Source: JBBRHQ01 sp963781345 (GTDB lineage: Bacteria; Actinomycetota; Thermoleophilia; Solirubrobacterales; 70-9). Taken from it: DNA of 64,000 nucleotides. A model generated the notes under the pieces. The model worked only from the letters and a program-made list of their open reading frames with translations. It did not search any database and was not told the DNA's origin. The position numbers and the translations under genes are program-made. This document shows, piece by piece, positions 33,170 through 40,044 of the stretch. Location of the stretch: the NCBI GenBank assembly GCA_963781345.1, contig CAWAFQ010000005.1:124001-188000 (forward strand), read 5' to 3'. The first letter of the stretch is position 1. Each line of letters opens with the position of its first letter.

Positions 33170-34334
33170 ATGAGACACCGACCGAGAACAGCCCTCCCAG
33201 CCCTCGCGGCGTTGATCGCGCTCGCGGCGCTCCTGCCTTCGGGCGCCGCCGCGGCGGTCGGGTTGAAGCGGGTCGGCAACTTCAACCACCCGGTCGACGT
33301 GCGAGCGGCGCCGGGGGCAGGCAGGCTGCTTTTCGTCGTCGAGCAGCCGGGCCGGATAGAGGTGATCCGCAAGGGCCGCACGCTGCGGCGCCCCTTCCTC
33401 GACATCCGCCGCCGGGTCGGATACGACGGCGCCGAGAGGGGGCTCCTCTCGATCGCATTCCCGCCCGATTACCAGCGGACCCGACGCTTCTACGTCTACT
33501 ACACCGACAACAGCGGCGACATCCGCGTCGACGAGTTCAAGCGCCGCAGCGCCGTGCGCGCCAGCCGGGGCTCGCGGCGCAGCGTGATCCGGATCGCGCA
33601 CCGCGCGAACAGCAACCACAACGGTGGACAGCTCCAATTCCTCGGCCGCCTCCTCTTCTTCGCCGACGGCGACGGGGGCTCCGGAGGGGACCCACCCAAC
33701 AACGCCCAGAACAAGGAGAAGCTGCTCGGCAAGTTGATCCGGATCGACCCCCGCAACCCTCCCGGGCCGCGCAGCTACAGCGTCCCGGCTTCGAATCCGT
33801 TCGTCGGGCGCCCGGGCCGCGACGAGATCTTCAGCTACGGGCTGCGCAACCCGTACCGGATCGCGATCGACCGGGTGACCGCGTCGAAGCCACGGATCTT
33901 CCTCGCTGATGTCGGCCAGAACCGAACAGAGGAGATCGACTACGAGACGCTTGGGCGGCGCCTCGGGCGCCAACTTCGGCTGGGATGCCTTCGAGGGCTT
34001 CGCGCCCTATACCGACGAGAGCAGCGGTACCCCCGATCCCGGCGGGACGACGAAGCCGATCTTCGCCTACAGCCACAACAGCGGCGGCTGCGCGGTGATC
34101 GGCGGCTACGTCGTCCGCGACCGAAAGCTGCGGGGCCTCTTCGGCCGCTACCTCTTCTCAGACATCTGCAAGGGGCAGCTCCGCAGCATCGCCCCACGGT
34201 TGAGGAGGGTCCGAAGCGCGCGGCGGGTTGGAGTATCGGTCGGCTCACCGAGCTCCTTTGGCGAGGACAGCCGCGGGCGCGTCTACGTCGCTTCGCTCGA
34301 TGGCCCCGTCTACCGCCTGGTGCCGAAGCGGTGA
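33170..34334 (+). pseudogene. PQQ-dependent sugar dehydrogenase-like secreted protein (paralogue 2 of 4), apparent +1-base frameshift
   Basis: The frame from ATG 33170 encodes a signal peptide (about 1-28), the NSNHNGGQLQF motif, GDGGSGGDPPNN, YGLRNPYRIAID and DVGQNRTEEIDYETL. It then loses homology. The adjacent frame immediately continues the family pattern (SGANFGWDAFEGF, FAYSHNSGGC, VIGGYVVRD, PVYRLV) to a stop at 34332-34334. Removing one G from the GGG at 33953-33955 joins the two into a normal 387-residue protein. Read naively, the first frame runs on into the next gene as a false 783-residue fusion. This is either a sequencing error in a G run or a recent inactivation. Confidence 0.8.
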
Positions 34335-34336
34335 GG

Positions 34337-35521
34337 ATGCGACGGGCGCTTCTGGCAGCAGTGCTCGCGCTGCTGGCCATCCCCGCCTCCGCGGCGGCCG
34401 GCCAACCCGCGGGAAGCGGTGTCGGCGGGGTCCGCCTCAACAAGATCGGAGATTTCTCCGACCCCGTGCTCGCGGCAGGCGCACCCGCATACCCGAAGCT
34501 GCTTTTCGTTGTCGAGCGAGCGGGCGTGATCCGGGTCGTGCGCTCCGGCAGCACCCTCCGCCGGCCGTTCCTCAACATCAGCGGCATGGTCGAGAGCGGC
34601 TTCATCGAGCGCGGCCTCCTCTCGGTCGCCTTCCCGCCCGACTACCGCAGCAGCCGCCGCTTCTACGTCTACTACACCGACCTCGACGGGAGCATCCAGG
34701 TCGACGAGTTCCTGCGAAGCCGAACCGACCCGACCCGGGCGCTGAGCTCCAGCCGGCGGGCCGTGCTCACGGTCCCCCACCCCGGCGCGCCCAACCACAA
34801 CGGCGGCCAGCTCGTCTTCCACGGCGATGACCTCCTGATCGGCAGCGGCGATGGAGGCTTGTCGGGAGACCCGGGCAACAACTCCCAGAGTCTCGACTCG
34901 CTGCTCGGCAAGATGCTGCGGATAGACCCCCGCATCTCGAAGTCCGGGCGCCCCTACCGTGTGCCTCGCACGAACCCCTTCGTCGGCCTCCCCGGGCGCG
35001 ATGAGATCTTCAGCTACGGACTGCGCAACCCGTTTCGCTTCAGCATCGAGCAGGTCCGCAAGGGCCCCGACCGGATCCTCACCGCCGACGTCGGCCAGAA
35101 CCGCTACGAGGAGATCGACTATGAGACCTTCCCGGCGTCTCGCGGCGCCAACTTCGGCTGGGACGCGTTCGAGGGATTCGAGCCCTACGACTGCGGTGAT
35201 CCCGTCTGCCCCAACGGCGGCACGGTGGACCCCGGCGGCACCCTCTCGCCGATCCTCGCCTACAGCCACGCCGAGGGATGCTCGGTGACCGGGGGCTACG
35301 TCGTCCGCGACCCCTCGCTGGCCACGTTGCGCGGCCGCTACATCTACGCCGACTTCTGCCGGGGCGAGCTGCGCAGCTTCATCCCGAAGCTCTCGGGCGC
35401 CGTCGACGACCGCGCCCTCGGCTTCAACGTCGCCCACGTCTCCTCCTTCGGTGAAGCCCCCGACGGTCGCCTCTACGTCTGCTCTCTTGACGGGGTTGTC
35501 TACAGGCTCGTCCGGGGCTAG
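34337..35521 (+). CDS. PQQ-dependent sugar dehydrogenase-like secreted protein (paralogue 3 of 4)
   Basis: This 394-residue protein has a clear signal peptide (about 1-21, ending in ASAAAG) and the full propeller pattern: PNHNGGQLVFHGDD, GDGGLSGDPGNNS, YGLRNPFRFSIEQ, DVGQNRYEEIDYETF, GANFGWDAFEGFEP and the SHAEGCSVTGGYVVRDP segment. ATG 34337 follows the stop of paralogue 2 by 2 bp; a GTG at 34331 would overlap that stop. It is intact. The close spacing shows the cluster is transcribed together or arose by tandem duplication. Confidence 0.87.
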   Translation: MRRALLAAVLALLAIPASAAAGQPAGSGVGGVRLNKIGDFSDPVLAAGAPAYPKLLFVVERAGVIRVVRSGSTLRRPFLNISGMVESGFIERGLLSVAFPPDYRSSRRFYVYYTDLDGSIQVDEFLRSRTDPTRALSSSRRAVLTVPHPGAPNHNGGQLVFHGDDLLIGSGDGGLSGDPGNNSQSLDSLLGKMLRIDPRISKSGRPYRVPRTNPFVGLPGRDEIFSYGLRNPFRFSIEQVRKGPDRILTADVGQNRYEEIDYETFPASRGANFGWDAFEGFEPYDCGDPVCPNGGTVDPGGTLSPILAYSHAEGCSVTGGYVVRDPSLATLRGRYIYADFCRGELRSFIPKLSGAVDDRALGFNVAHVSSFGEAPDGRLYVCSLDGVVYRLVRG

Positions 35522-35533
35522 CCCCATGACCCC

Positions 35534-35580
35534 TCGAGTGGACGAAAAACCCCGCATACCGAGGGCGATCGTCCACTCGA
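35534..35580. promoter_or_regulatory. 12-bp perfect inverted repeat between paralogues 3 and 4
   Basis: TCGAGTGGACGA (35534-35545) and TCGTCCACTCGA (35569-35580) are exact reverse complements with a 23-bp spacer. The spacer contains a CATACC stretch that could be a -10 box. The right arm ends 4 bp before the first GTG of the next gene. It may be a terminator for paralogue 3, an operator, or a translational hairpin for paralogue 4. Confidence 0.5.
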
Positions 35581-35584
35581 CGCG

Positions 35585-36943
35585 GTGGTGAGGGTTGGCC
35601 GAGGGCGACACGTCCGCGAGGCGGATCCCAGAGGCGCTCGCCGGCGAGCTCGTCTGCGCCCGCACGCCCGACCCGAGAGGCCCGGCGCTGCGGCGTGGCG
35701 GGGCTTCGTCTCGGCGCTGCGGCTCGCGCTCGTCTCGGCGCTGCGGCTCGCGCTCGTCTCGGCGCTGCGGCTCGCGCTCGTCTCGGCGCTGCTGATCTGC
35801 GCCGCCGCGCCGGCGAGCGCGCAGGCAGTGGCACTGAAGAGGATCGGGGATTTCGACAGCCCGACATATGTGACCGGCGCCCCGGGCTTCCCGCATCTCC
35901 TCTTCGTAGTCCAGCGCGATGGCCGGATCGCGCTCATGCGCCACGGGCGACGGCTGCCCCGCCCCTTTCTCGACATCTCCGCGCGCGTCAACGGGGGCGC
36001 CCTGGAGCGGGGCCTGCTCGGCCTCGCCTTCCCGCCCGATTACCGTCGCAGCAGGCACCTCTACGTTCAGTACACCAATAGCGCCGGCGACGTCCAGATT
36101 GACGAGTACAGACGCGCTCGGCCGGAGTTCGCCCCCGCTTCCTCGCGGCGCCCGCTGATCACCGTCGCCCAGCCGCCCGGCTATCCGAACCACAACGGCG
36201 GCCAGCTCCAGTTCCGCGGGCGATTTCTGTATTCGGGGATCGGCGACGGCGCCGACCCCGGCGATGTCTTCAACCACGCCCAGGACCTCGGAAGCCTGCG
36301 CGGCAAGATCCTGCGGGTGAACCCGCGGCCCTCTCCCGGGGGTCGCCCCTATCGCGTGCCTCGCTCGAACCCATTCGTGGGGCGGCCCGGCCGCGACGAG
36401 ATCTTCAGCTACGGGCTGCGCAACCCGTTCCGATTCTCGTTCGAGCGGCGACCGAGGAGCGGCGACCGGATCCTGATCGCCGACGTCGGCCAGAACCGCT
36501 TCGAGGAGCTCGACTACCTGCCGCTGAGCGCCGCCCGTGGCGCCAACTTCGGCTGGGACGCGTTCGAGGGCTCCGAGCCCTATGCCTGCGGGGCGCTCTG
36601 CCCCAACGCCGGCACCCCTGACCCCGGCCGCACGGTGGCGCCGGTATTCACCCAGCCCCATGCCGACGGCAACTGCGCGATCATCGGCGGCTACGTGATC
36701 CACGATCCAGCGCTGCCGCGGCTGCGAGGGCGCTACCTCCACGGCGACTACTGCAGCGGCCGGATCGGGGCCCTCGGGCTGCGGCGCGGCGCGGCCGGCA
36801 ACGACCGCAACCTCGCCGCCGTGAAGCTGCGGCCGGGCAGACTCGGATTCGCGGCGCTGACCTCGTTCGGCCTCGGCCCGGGGCGGCGCCTCTACGTCGC
36901 CAGCGAGAACGGGCCGGTGTACCGGCTGGTGCCGAGTCCCTGA
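35585..36943 (+). CDS. PQQ-dependent sugar dehydrogenase-like secreted protein (paralogue 4 of 4) with a repeat-expanded signal peptide
   Basis: From the first available GTG (35585) the product is 452 residues. The N-terminal 40 residues are Arg-rich, then the hydrophobic core is built from an 8-residue unit (VSALRLAL) repeated three times plus a partial copy. The end ICAAAPASAQA gives a normal signal-peptidase site. The propeller follows with PNHNGGQLQFRGR, a GDGADPGD variant of the usual GDGG loop, YGLRNPFRFSFERR, DVGQNRFEELDYL and GANFGWDAFEGSEP. The long basic n-region and lack of an ATG make the start uncertain; the tandem repeat is certain. Confidence 0.83.
   Translation: MVRVGRGRHVREADPRGARRRARLRPHARPERPGAAAWRGFVSALRLALVSALRLALVSALRLALVSALLICAAAPASAQAVALKRIGDFDSPTYVTGAPGFPHLLFVVQRDGRIALMRHGRRLPRPFLDISARVNGGALERGLLGLAFPPDYRRSRHLYVQYTNSAGDVQIDEYRRARPEFAPASSRRPLITVAQPPGYPNHNGGQLQFRGRFLYSGIGDGADPGDVFNHAQDLGSLRGKILRVNPRPSPGGRPYRVPRSNPFVGRPGRDEIFSYGLRNPFRFSFERRPRSGDRILIADVGQNRFEELDYLPLSAARGANFGWDAFEGSEPYACGALCPNAGTPDPGRTVAPVFTQPHADGNCAIIGGYVIHDPALPRLRGRYLHGDYCSGRIGALGLRRGAAGNDRNLAAVKLRPGRLGFAALTSFGLGPGRRLYVASENGPVYRLVPSP
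35708..35793 (+). repeat. 24-bp tandem repeat (3 perfect copies plus 12 bp) inside a signal-peptide coding region
   Basis: Units at 35708-35731, 35732-35755 and 35756-35779 are identical, and a partial copy begins at 35780. The unit starts GTCTCGGCGCTGCGG and ends CTCGCGCTC. Because 24 is a multiple of 3, copy-number change would add or remove 8 residues from the hydrophobic core without a frameshift. Confidence 0.9.
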
Positions 36944-37034
36944 GGATCAGCTGAAGGTCCCTCGTTCCGGCGCTTGCGGAGTAAGGTTCGGTCGAGCACC
37001 CAGCAGAAAGCAGCGCCGACGAAGGAGACAGACG

Positions 37035-38597
37035 GTGGAGAGCGGCACCAGCACTGAGGCGAATACCACGGGCAGCGGATCGGGGGGCAACGGTTCGACC
37101 CCGGCGAGGAGCATCGACGTCATCAACCCGGCGACCGGTGAGCGCATCGCCACCGTCCCCGCGATCGGCCCAGAGGACGTCGCCGCCCTGGCCGAGAGGG
37201 CCCGTCGCGCGCAGCCATCCTGGGAGGCGATCGGATTCGAGGGTCGCGGCCGGATCCTGCGCCGCGCCCAGAAGTGGGTCACCGACAACTCGGAGCGGAT
37301 AGTTCGCACGATCGTCGCCGAGAACGGCAAGACCTATGAGGACGCACAGCTCGCCGAGGTCTCCTACGCCGCCGCCGCCTTCGGCTTCTGGGCGAAGAAC
37401 GCGCCCAAGTACCTGGCCGACGAGAAGGTTCGCTCGAGCTCGCCCTTCGTCATCGGCCGGAAGCTGATCGTCCGCTACGCCCCGGTCGGGGTCGTCGGCG
37501 TCATCGGGCCCTGGAACTACCCGCTGACGAACTCGTTCGGCGACTGCATCCCGGCGCTCGCGGCGGGCAACTCGGTGATCCTGAAGCCGGCCAGCCTTAC
37601 CCCGATGACCTCGATGCTGATGGCCGAGATGCTCGACGAGTGCGGGCTGCCCGAGGACGTCTTTCAGCTCGCGATCGGCGGCGGCGACGTCGGCAGCGAG
37701 CTCATCGACCACGTCGGGTTCGTCATGTTCACCGGCTCCACGGAGGTCGGGATCAAGGTCGCGGAGCGAGCCGCAAGGTCACTGACGCCGGTCGGCCTCG
37801 AGCTCGGCGGCAAGGACGCGATGATCGTCTGCGCCGACGCCGACGTCGAGCGCGCCGCCAACTCGGCGGTCCACTACTCGATGCAGAACGCCGGCCAGAC
37901 CTGCATCTCGGTCGAGCGCGTCTACGCCGAGGCTCCGATCTACGACGAGCTCGTCTCGAAGATCGAGACCAAGGTGCGGGCGCTGCGCCACGGCGCCCCG
38001 GGAGGCCCGGGCTCGGTCGACATGGGCGCGATCACATCGCCGCCCCAGGTCGACCTGATCCACTCTCACGTCACCGACGCCGTCGCCAAGGGCGCACGCG
38101 TGGTTGTCGGAGGGAAGAAGGGCGAGGGCCGCGGCGACTTCTACGAGCCGACGATGCTCGTAGACGTCGACCACACGATGGAGGCGATGACCGAGGAGAC
38201 CTTCGGCCCAACCCTGCCGGTGATGAAGGTCGCAGACACGGAGGAGGCGATCCGCCTCGCCAACGACTCTCCCTATGGACTCCAGGCGTCGGTCTTCACC
38301 AGGGACGCCGACAAGGGGGAGCGGATCGCGCGCCAGATCGAGGCGGGGGTCGTCTGCGTCAACGACGCCCAGATCAACTACGTGGCGCTGGAGCTGCCGA
38401 TGGGCGGCTGGAAGACGTCGGGCCTCGGCTCGCGCCACGGCGCCGGCGGGATCCGCAAGTACACGAAGCAGCAGACGATCCTGGTCACCCGCTTCGCCCC
38501 GAAGCGCGACATGCACATGCTGCCCTACAAGGCGAAGACGACGAAGCTGCTCGGGCGCGGCATCAAGCTGCTCTACGGGCGCGGCAAGCGCGACTGA
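37035..38597 (+). CDS. NAD(P)-dependent aldehyde dehydrogenase
   Basis: This 520-residue protein has the ALDH catalytic cysteine C290 in NAGQTCISVERV, the general base E256 in ELGGKD, the cofactor segment GPWNYPLTNSF, and FTGSTEVG. The N-terminal 25 residues are a low-complexity Gly/Ser/Thr extension. The C-terminal end (KTTKLLGRGIKLLYGRGKRD) is basic and longer than usual. The pattern resembles succinate-semialdehyde or medium-chain aldehyde dehydrogenases, but no substrate is assigned. The GTG start at 37035 is preceded by an AAGGAGA ribosome site. Confidence 0.9.
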   Translation: MESGTSTEANTTGSGSGGNGSTPARSIDVINPATGERIATVPAIGPEDVAALAERARRAQPSWEAIGFEGRGRILRRAQKWVTDNSERIVRTIVAENGKTYEDAQLAEVSYAAAAFGFWAKNAPKYLADEKVRSSSPFVIGRKLIVRYAPVGVVGVIGPWNYPLTNSFGDCIPALAAGNSVILKPASLTPMTSMLMAEMLDECGLPEDVFQLAIGGGDVGSELIDHVGFVMFTGSTEVGIKVAERAARSLTPVGLELGGKDAMIVCADADVERAANSAVHYSMQNAGQTCISVERVYAEAPIYDELVSKIETKVRALRHGAPGGPGSVDMGAITSPPQVDLIHSHVTDAVAKGARVVVGGKKGEGRGDFYEPTMLVDVDHTMEAMTEETFGPTLPVMKVADTEEAIRLANDSPYGLQASVFTRDADKGERIARQIEAGVVCVNDAQINYVALELPMGGWKTSGLGSRHGAGGIRKYTKQQTILVTRFAPKRDMHMLPYKAKTTKLLGRGIKLLYGRGKRD

Positions 38598-38681
38598 ACC
38601 CAAGACCGGCCGAGCCCCACCGCCGCTGTGCGCAGCCGCGGAACCTCTGTAGCACCTCGGCCCTGGGCGGTCGGTGCAGGG

Positions 38682-38724
38682 GTGGGACCTTTGAGGTGCC
38701 TATTTGGCGCTTGAAAGGTCCCAC
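38682..38724. terminator. 11-bp perfect inverted repeat, probable bidirectional terminator
   Basis: GTGGGACCTTT (38682-38692) and AAAGGTCCCAC (38714-38724) flank a 21-base loop. It lies 85 bp after the aldehyde dehydrogenase stop. It also overlaps the 3' end of the convergent zinc-ribbon gene, so one arm is coding. Confidence 0.5.
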
Positions 38725-38873
38725 GTCGGTTTGGGTGCGCGGCGCCGGGACGGCAGTGGCCGCCAGCTCGAGCAGTCGCAGCACTTGCGCGCGAGGGTGC
38801 CGGTCCGGGGGTTGACGCGGGGCGCGTCGAGGATTGATCCGCAGCGTCGGCAGGTGGCGTTGTGGGCTCTCAT
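38700..38873 (-). CDS. Small zinc-ribbon-like protein (57 residues)
   Basis: From ATG 38873 the frame encodes 57 residues with two cysteine pairs: CRRC (8/11) and CCDC (31-34), spaced like a zinc ribbon, then a basic, Pro-rich tail. I do not recognise the family. Its reality rests on the cysteine spacing and on the convergent repeat at its end. It is flanked by genes on the opposite strand, so it would be a single-gene transcript. Confidence 0.45.
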   Translation of the reverse strand: MRAHNATCRRCGSILDAPRVNPRTGTLARKCCDCSSWRPLPSRRRAPKPTWDLSSAK

Positions 38874-39020
38874 GGTCGCGACCCTAGGGCCGCGCCCTAA
38901 ACCCCCGGTGAAATTTCGGTAACGATCCCCCCACCCCACCGAACCGGACTTCTTCCTCGCATTGCATGTCCAGCCGTGCGCTCGGCATCCGTGGGCACCG
39001 GTAGCTTGGCCAACCAGCCA

Positions 39021-39875
39021 ATGCCCGTCCTCTTCGAGCACCGTCTGAGCATCGCCGGGTTCGAGACCCGGGCCCTGGAGTTGGACGGATCCGGGCCGCC
39101 TCTGATCCTTCTGCATGGCTGGTCCGACAGCGCCGACACCTGGCGCGGGGTGCTCGATCTGCTGCGCCGCAGCGGCCGCCGGGCGACCGCCCTCGACATG
39201 CCCGGTTACGGGACCGCGTCGCACCTCGATCCCGAGCAGCCGATCCTGCCGCAGCTCGACCGCTTCCTCCGCGGCGCCCTCGTCCGCTTCGCCCGCGACG
39301 AGCCGGCGATCGTCGCCGGCAACTCACTCGGCGGCTGCGCGGCGCTGCGCGCCGCTGCCGACGGGCAGCTCTCGGGCTCGGTCGCCGGCGTGGTCCCGAT
39401 CGCCCCGGCCGGGCTCGACATGGCCGGCTGGTTCAACGTGATCGAGGGCGAGCGGATGATCCGCGCGTTGCTCGCCTCCCCCGTTCCCCTTCCCGAGGCG
39501 ATCGTCCGCGGCGCCGTCGGGCAGGTCTACCGCCAGGTGGCCTTCGCCCACCCGCGCGGGGTCGACCCGCGGGTCGTCTCGGCCTTCACCAGCCACATGT
39601 CGGGCCGCCGCGACGTCGCCCGCATCCTTGCCAGCGGCCGCCGCCTGCTGCCCGAGCTCGAGGACCCGTTCGCCTTCGGGCGAATCGAGTGCCCGGTGTT
39701 GCTGGTCTGGGGCGACAGCGACCGGATGGTCTTCCAAAGCGGCGCCGAGCGGCTCCTGAACGAGGTCGCCGATGTCCGCTTCGAGGTGATCGAGCAGTGT
39801 GGCCACTGCCCGCAGCTGGAGGCGCCGGCGCGGCTGGTCGAGCTGTTCCACGAGTTCTCCGCGGTCAGCCACTGA
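39021..39875 (+). CDS. Alpha/beta hydrolase
   Basis: From ATG 39021 this is a 284-residue hydrolase. It has the oxyanion-hole HGW motif (LILLHGWSDS), the nucleophile elbow GNSLGG, the late aspartate in LVWGDSDRM and the catalytic histidine in EQCGHCPQLE. A cap domain lies between about 135 and 200. The substrate is unknown. The frame is open upstream to GTG 38976, which would add 15 residues. It precedes metH but is separated from it by the SAM riboswitch. Confidence 0.82.
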   Translation: MPVLFEHRLSIAGFETRALELDGSGPPLILLHGWSDSADTWRGVLDLLRRSGRRATALDMPGYGTASHLDPEQPILPQLDRFLRGALVRFARDEPAIVAGNSLGGCAALRAAADGQLSGSVAGVVPIAPAGLDMAGWFNVIEGERMIRALLASPVPLPEAIVRGAVGQVYRQVAFAHPRGVDPRVVSAFTSHMSGRRDVARILASGRRLLPELEDPFAFGRIECPVLLVWGDSDRMVFQSGAERLLNEVADVRFEVIEQCGHCPQLEAPARLVELFHEFSAVSH

Positions 39876-39893
39876 GCGCCCGGCTCGCGTCGC

Positions 39894-39899
39894 TACCAT
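39894..39899 (+). promoter_or_regulatory. Candidate -10 element for the metH leader
   Basis: TACCAT lies just upstream of the riboswitch and would start RNA near 39906, at its 5' end. No good -35 is visible. Confidence 0.3.
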
Positions 39900-39909
39900 G
39901 TGCCCTTCC

Positions 39910-40020
39910 GCCATCCAGAGCGGCCGAGGGACCCGGACCAGTGACGCCGCCGCAACCGACGAACCTCCCCGGAGGCAAGAACGGTGCGACAGCCGGGATC
40001 GATGGAGATGACCAAATTGC
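39910..40020 (+). ncRNA. SAM-I (S-box) riboswitch
   Basis: S-box blocks are present in order: CCATCCAGAG (39911-39920), CGGCCGAGGGA, a CCGGACCAGTGACGCCG stretch, GCAACC, a variable stem, GGTGC, and GATGGAGATGA near 40011-40021. P1 forms from CCATC (39911-39915) and GATGG (40011-40015). It lies directly upstream of metH, which fits feedback control of methionine synthesis by S-adenosylmethionine. No intrinsic terminator is obvious, so control may be translational. Confidence 0.82.
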
Positions 40021-40044
40021 CACCGATCATCAACACCTAGAACC

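Larger units (their letters stand above)
38598..39020. other. Intergenic region holding a tiny minus-strand gene and an inverted repeat
   Basis: Apart from the 57-residue zinc-ribbon frame (38700-38873) and the repeat at 38682-38724, I see no gene here. No tRNA-like fold was recognised. The stretch 38874-39020 should hold the promoters of the zinc-ribbon gene and of the hydrolase, but no convincing boxes stand out. Confidence 0.5.

Noticed and set aside
33170..35521. A single 783-residue double-propeller fusion protein
   Set aside because: The middle 120 residues read as Arg-rich nonsense while the adjacent frame continues the family pattern to a stop. A new signal peptide begins at 34337. 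It is two genes and one frameshift.
35708..35793. CRISPR-like array
   Set aside because: The 24-bp repeats are directly adjacent with no spacers and lie in frame within a signal-peptide coding sequence. The 26-bp repeats at 57666-57743 also lack spacers.
39876..40044. Cobalamin riboswitch before the cobalamin-dependent metH
   Set aside because: The conserved blocks read as SAM-I, with P1 closing CCATC/GATGG. No B12-box is visible.
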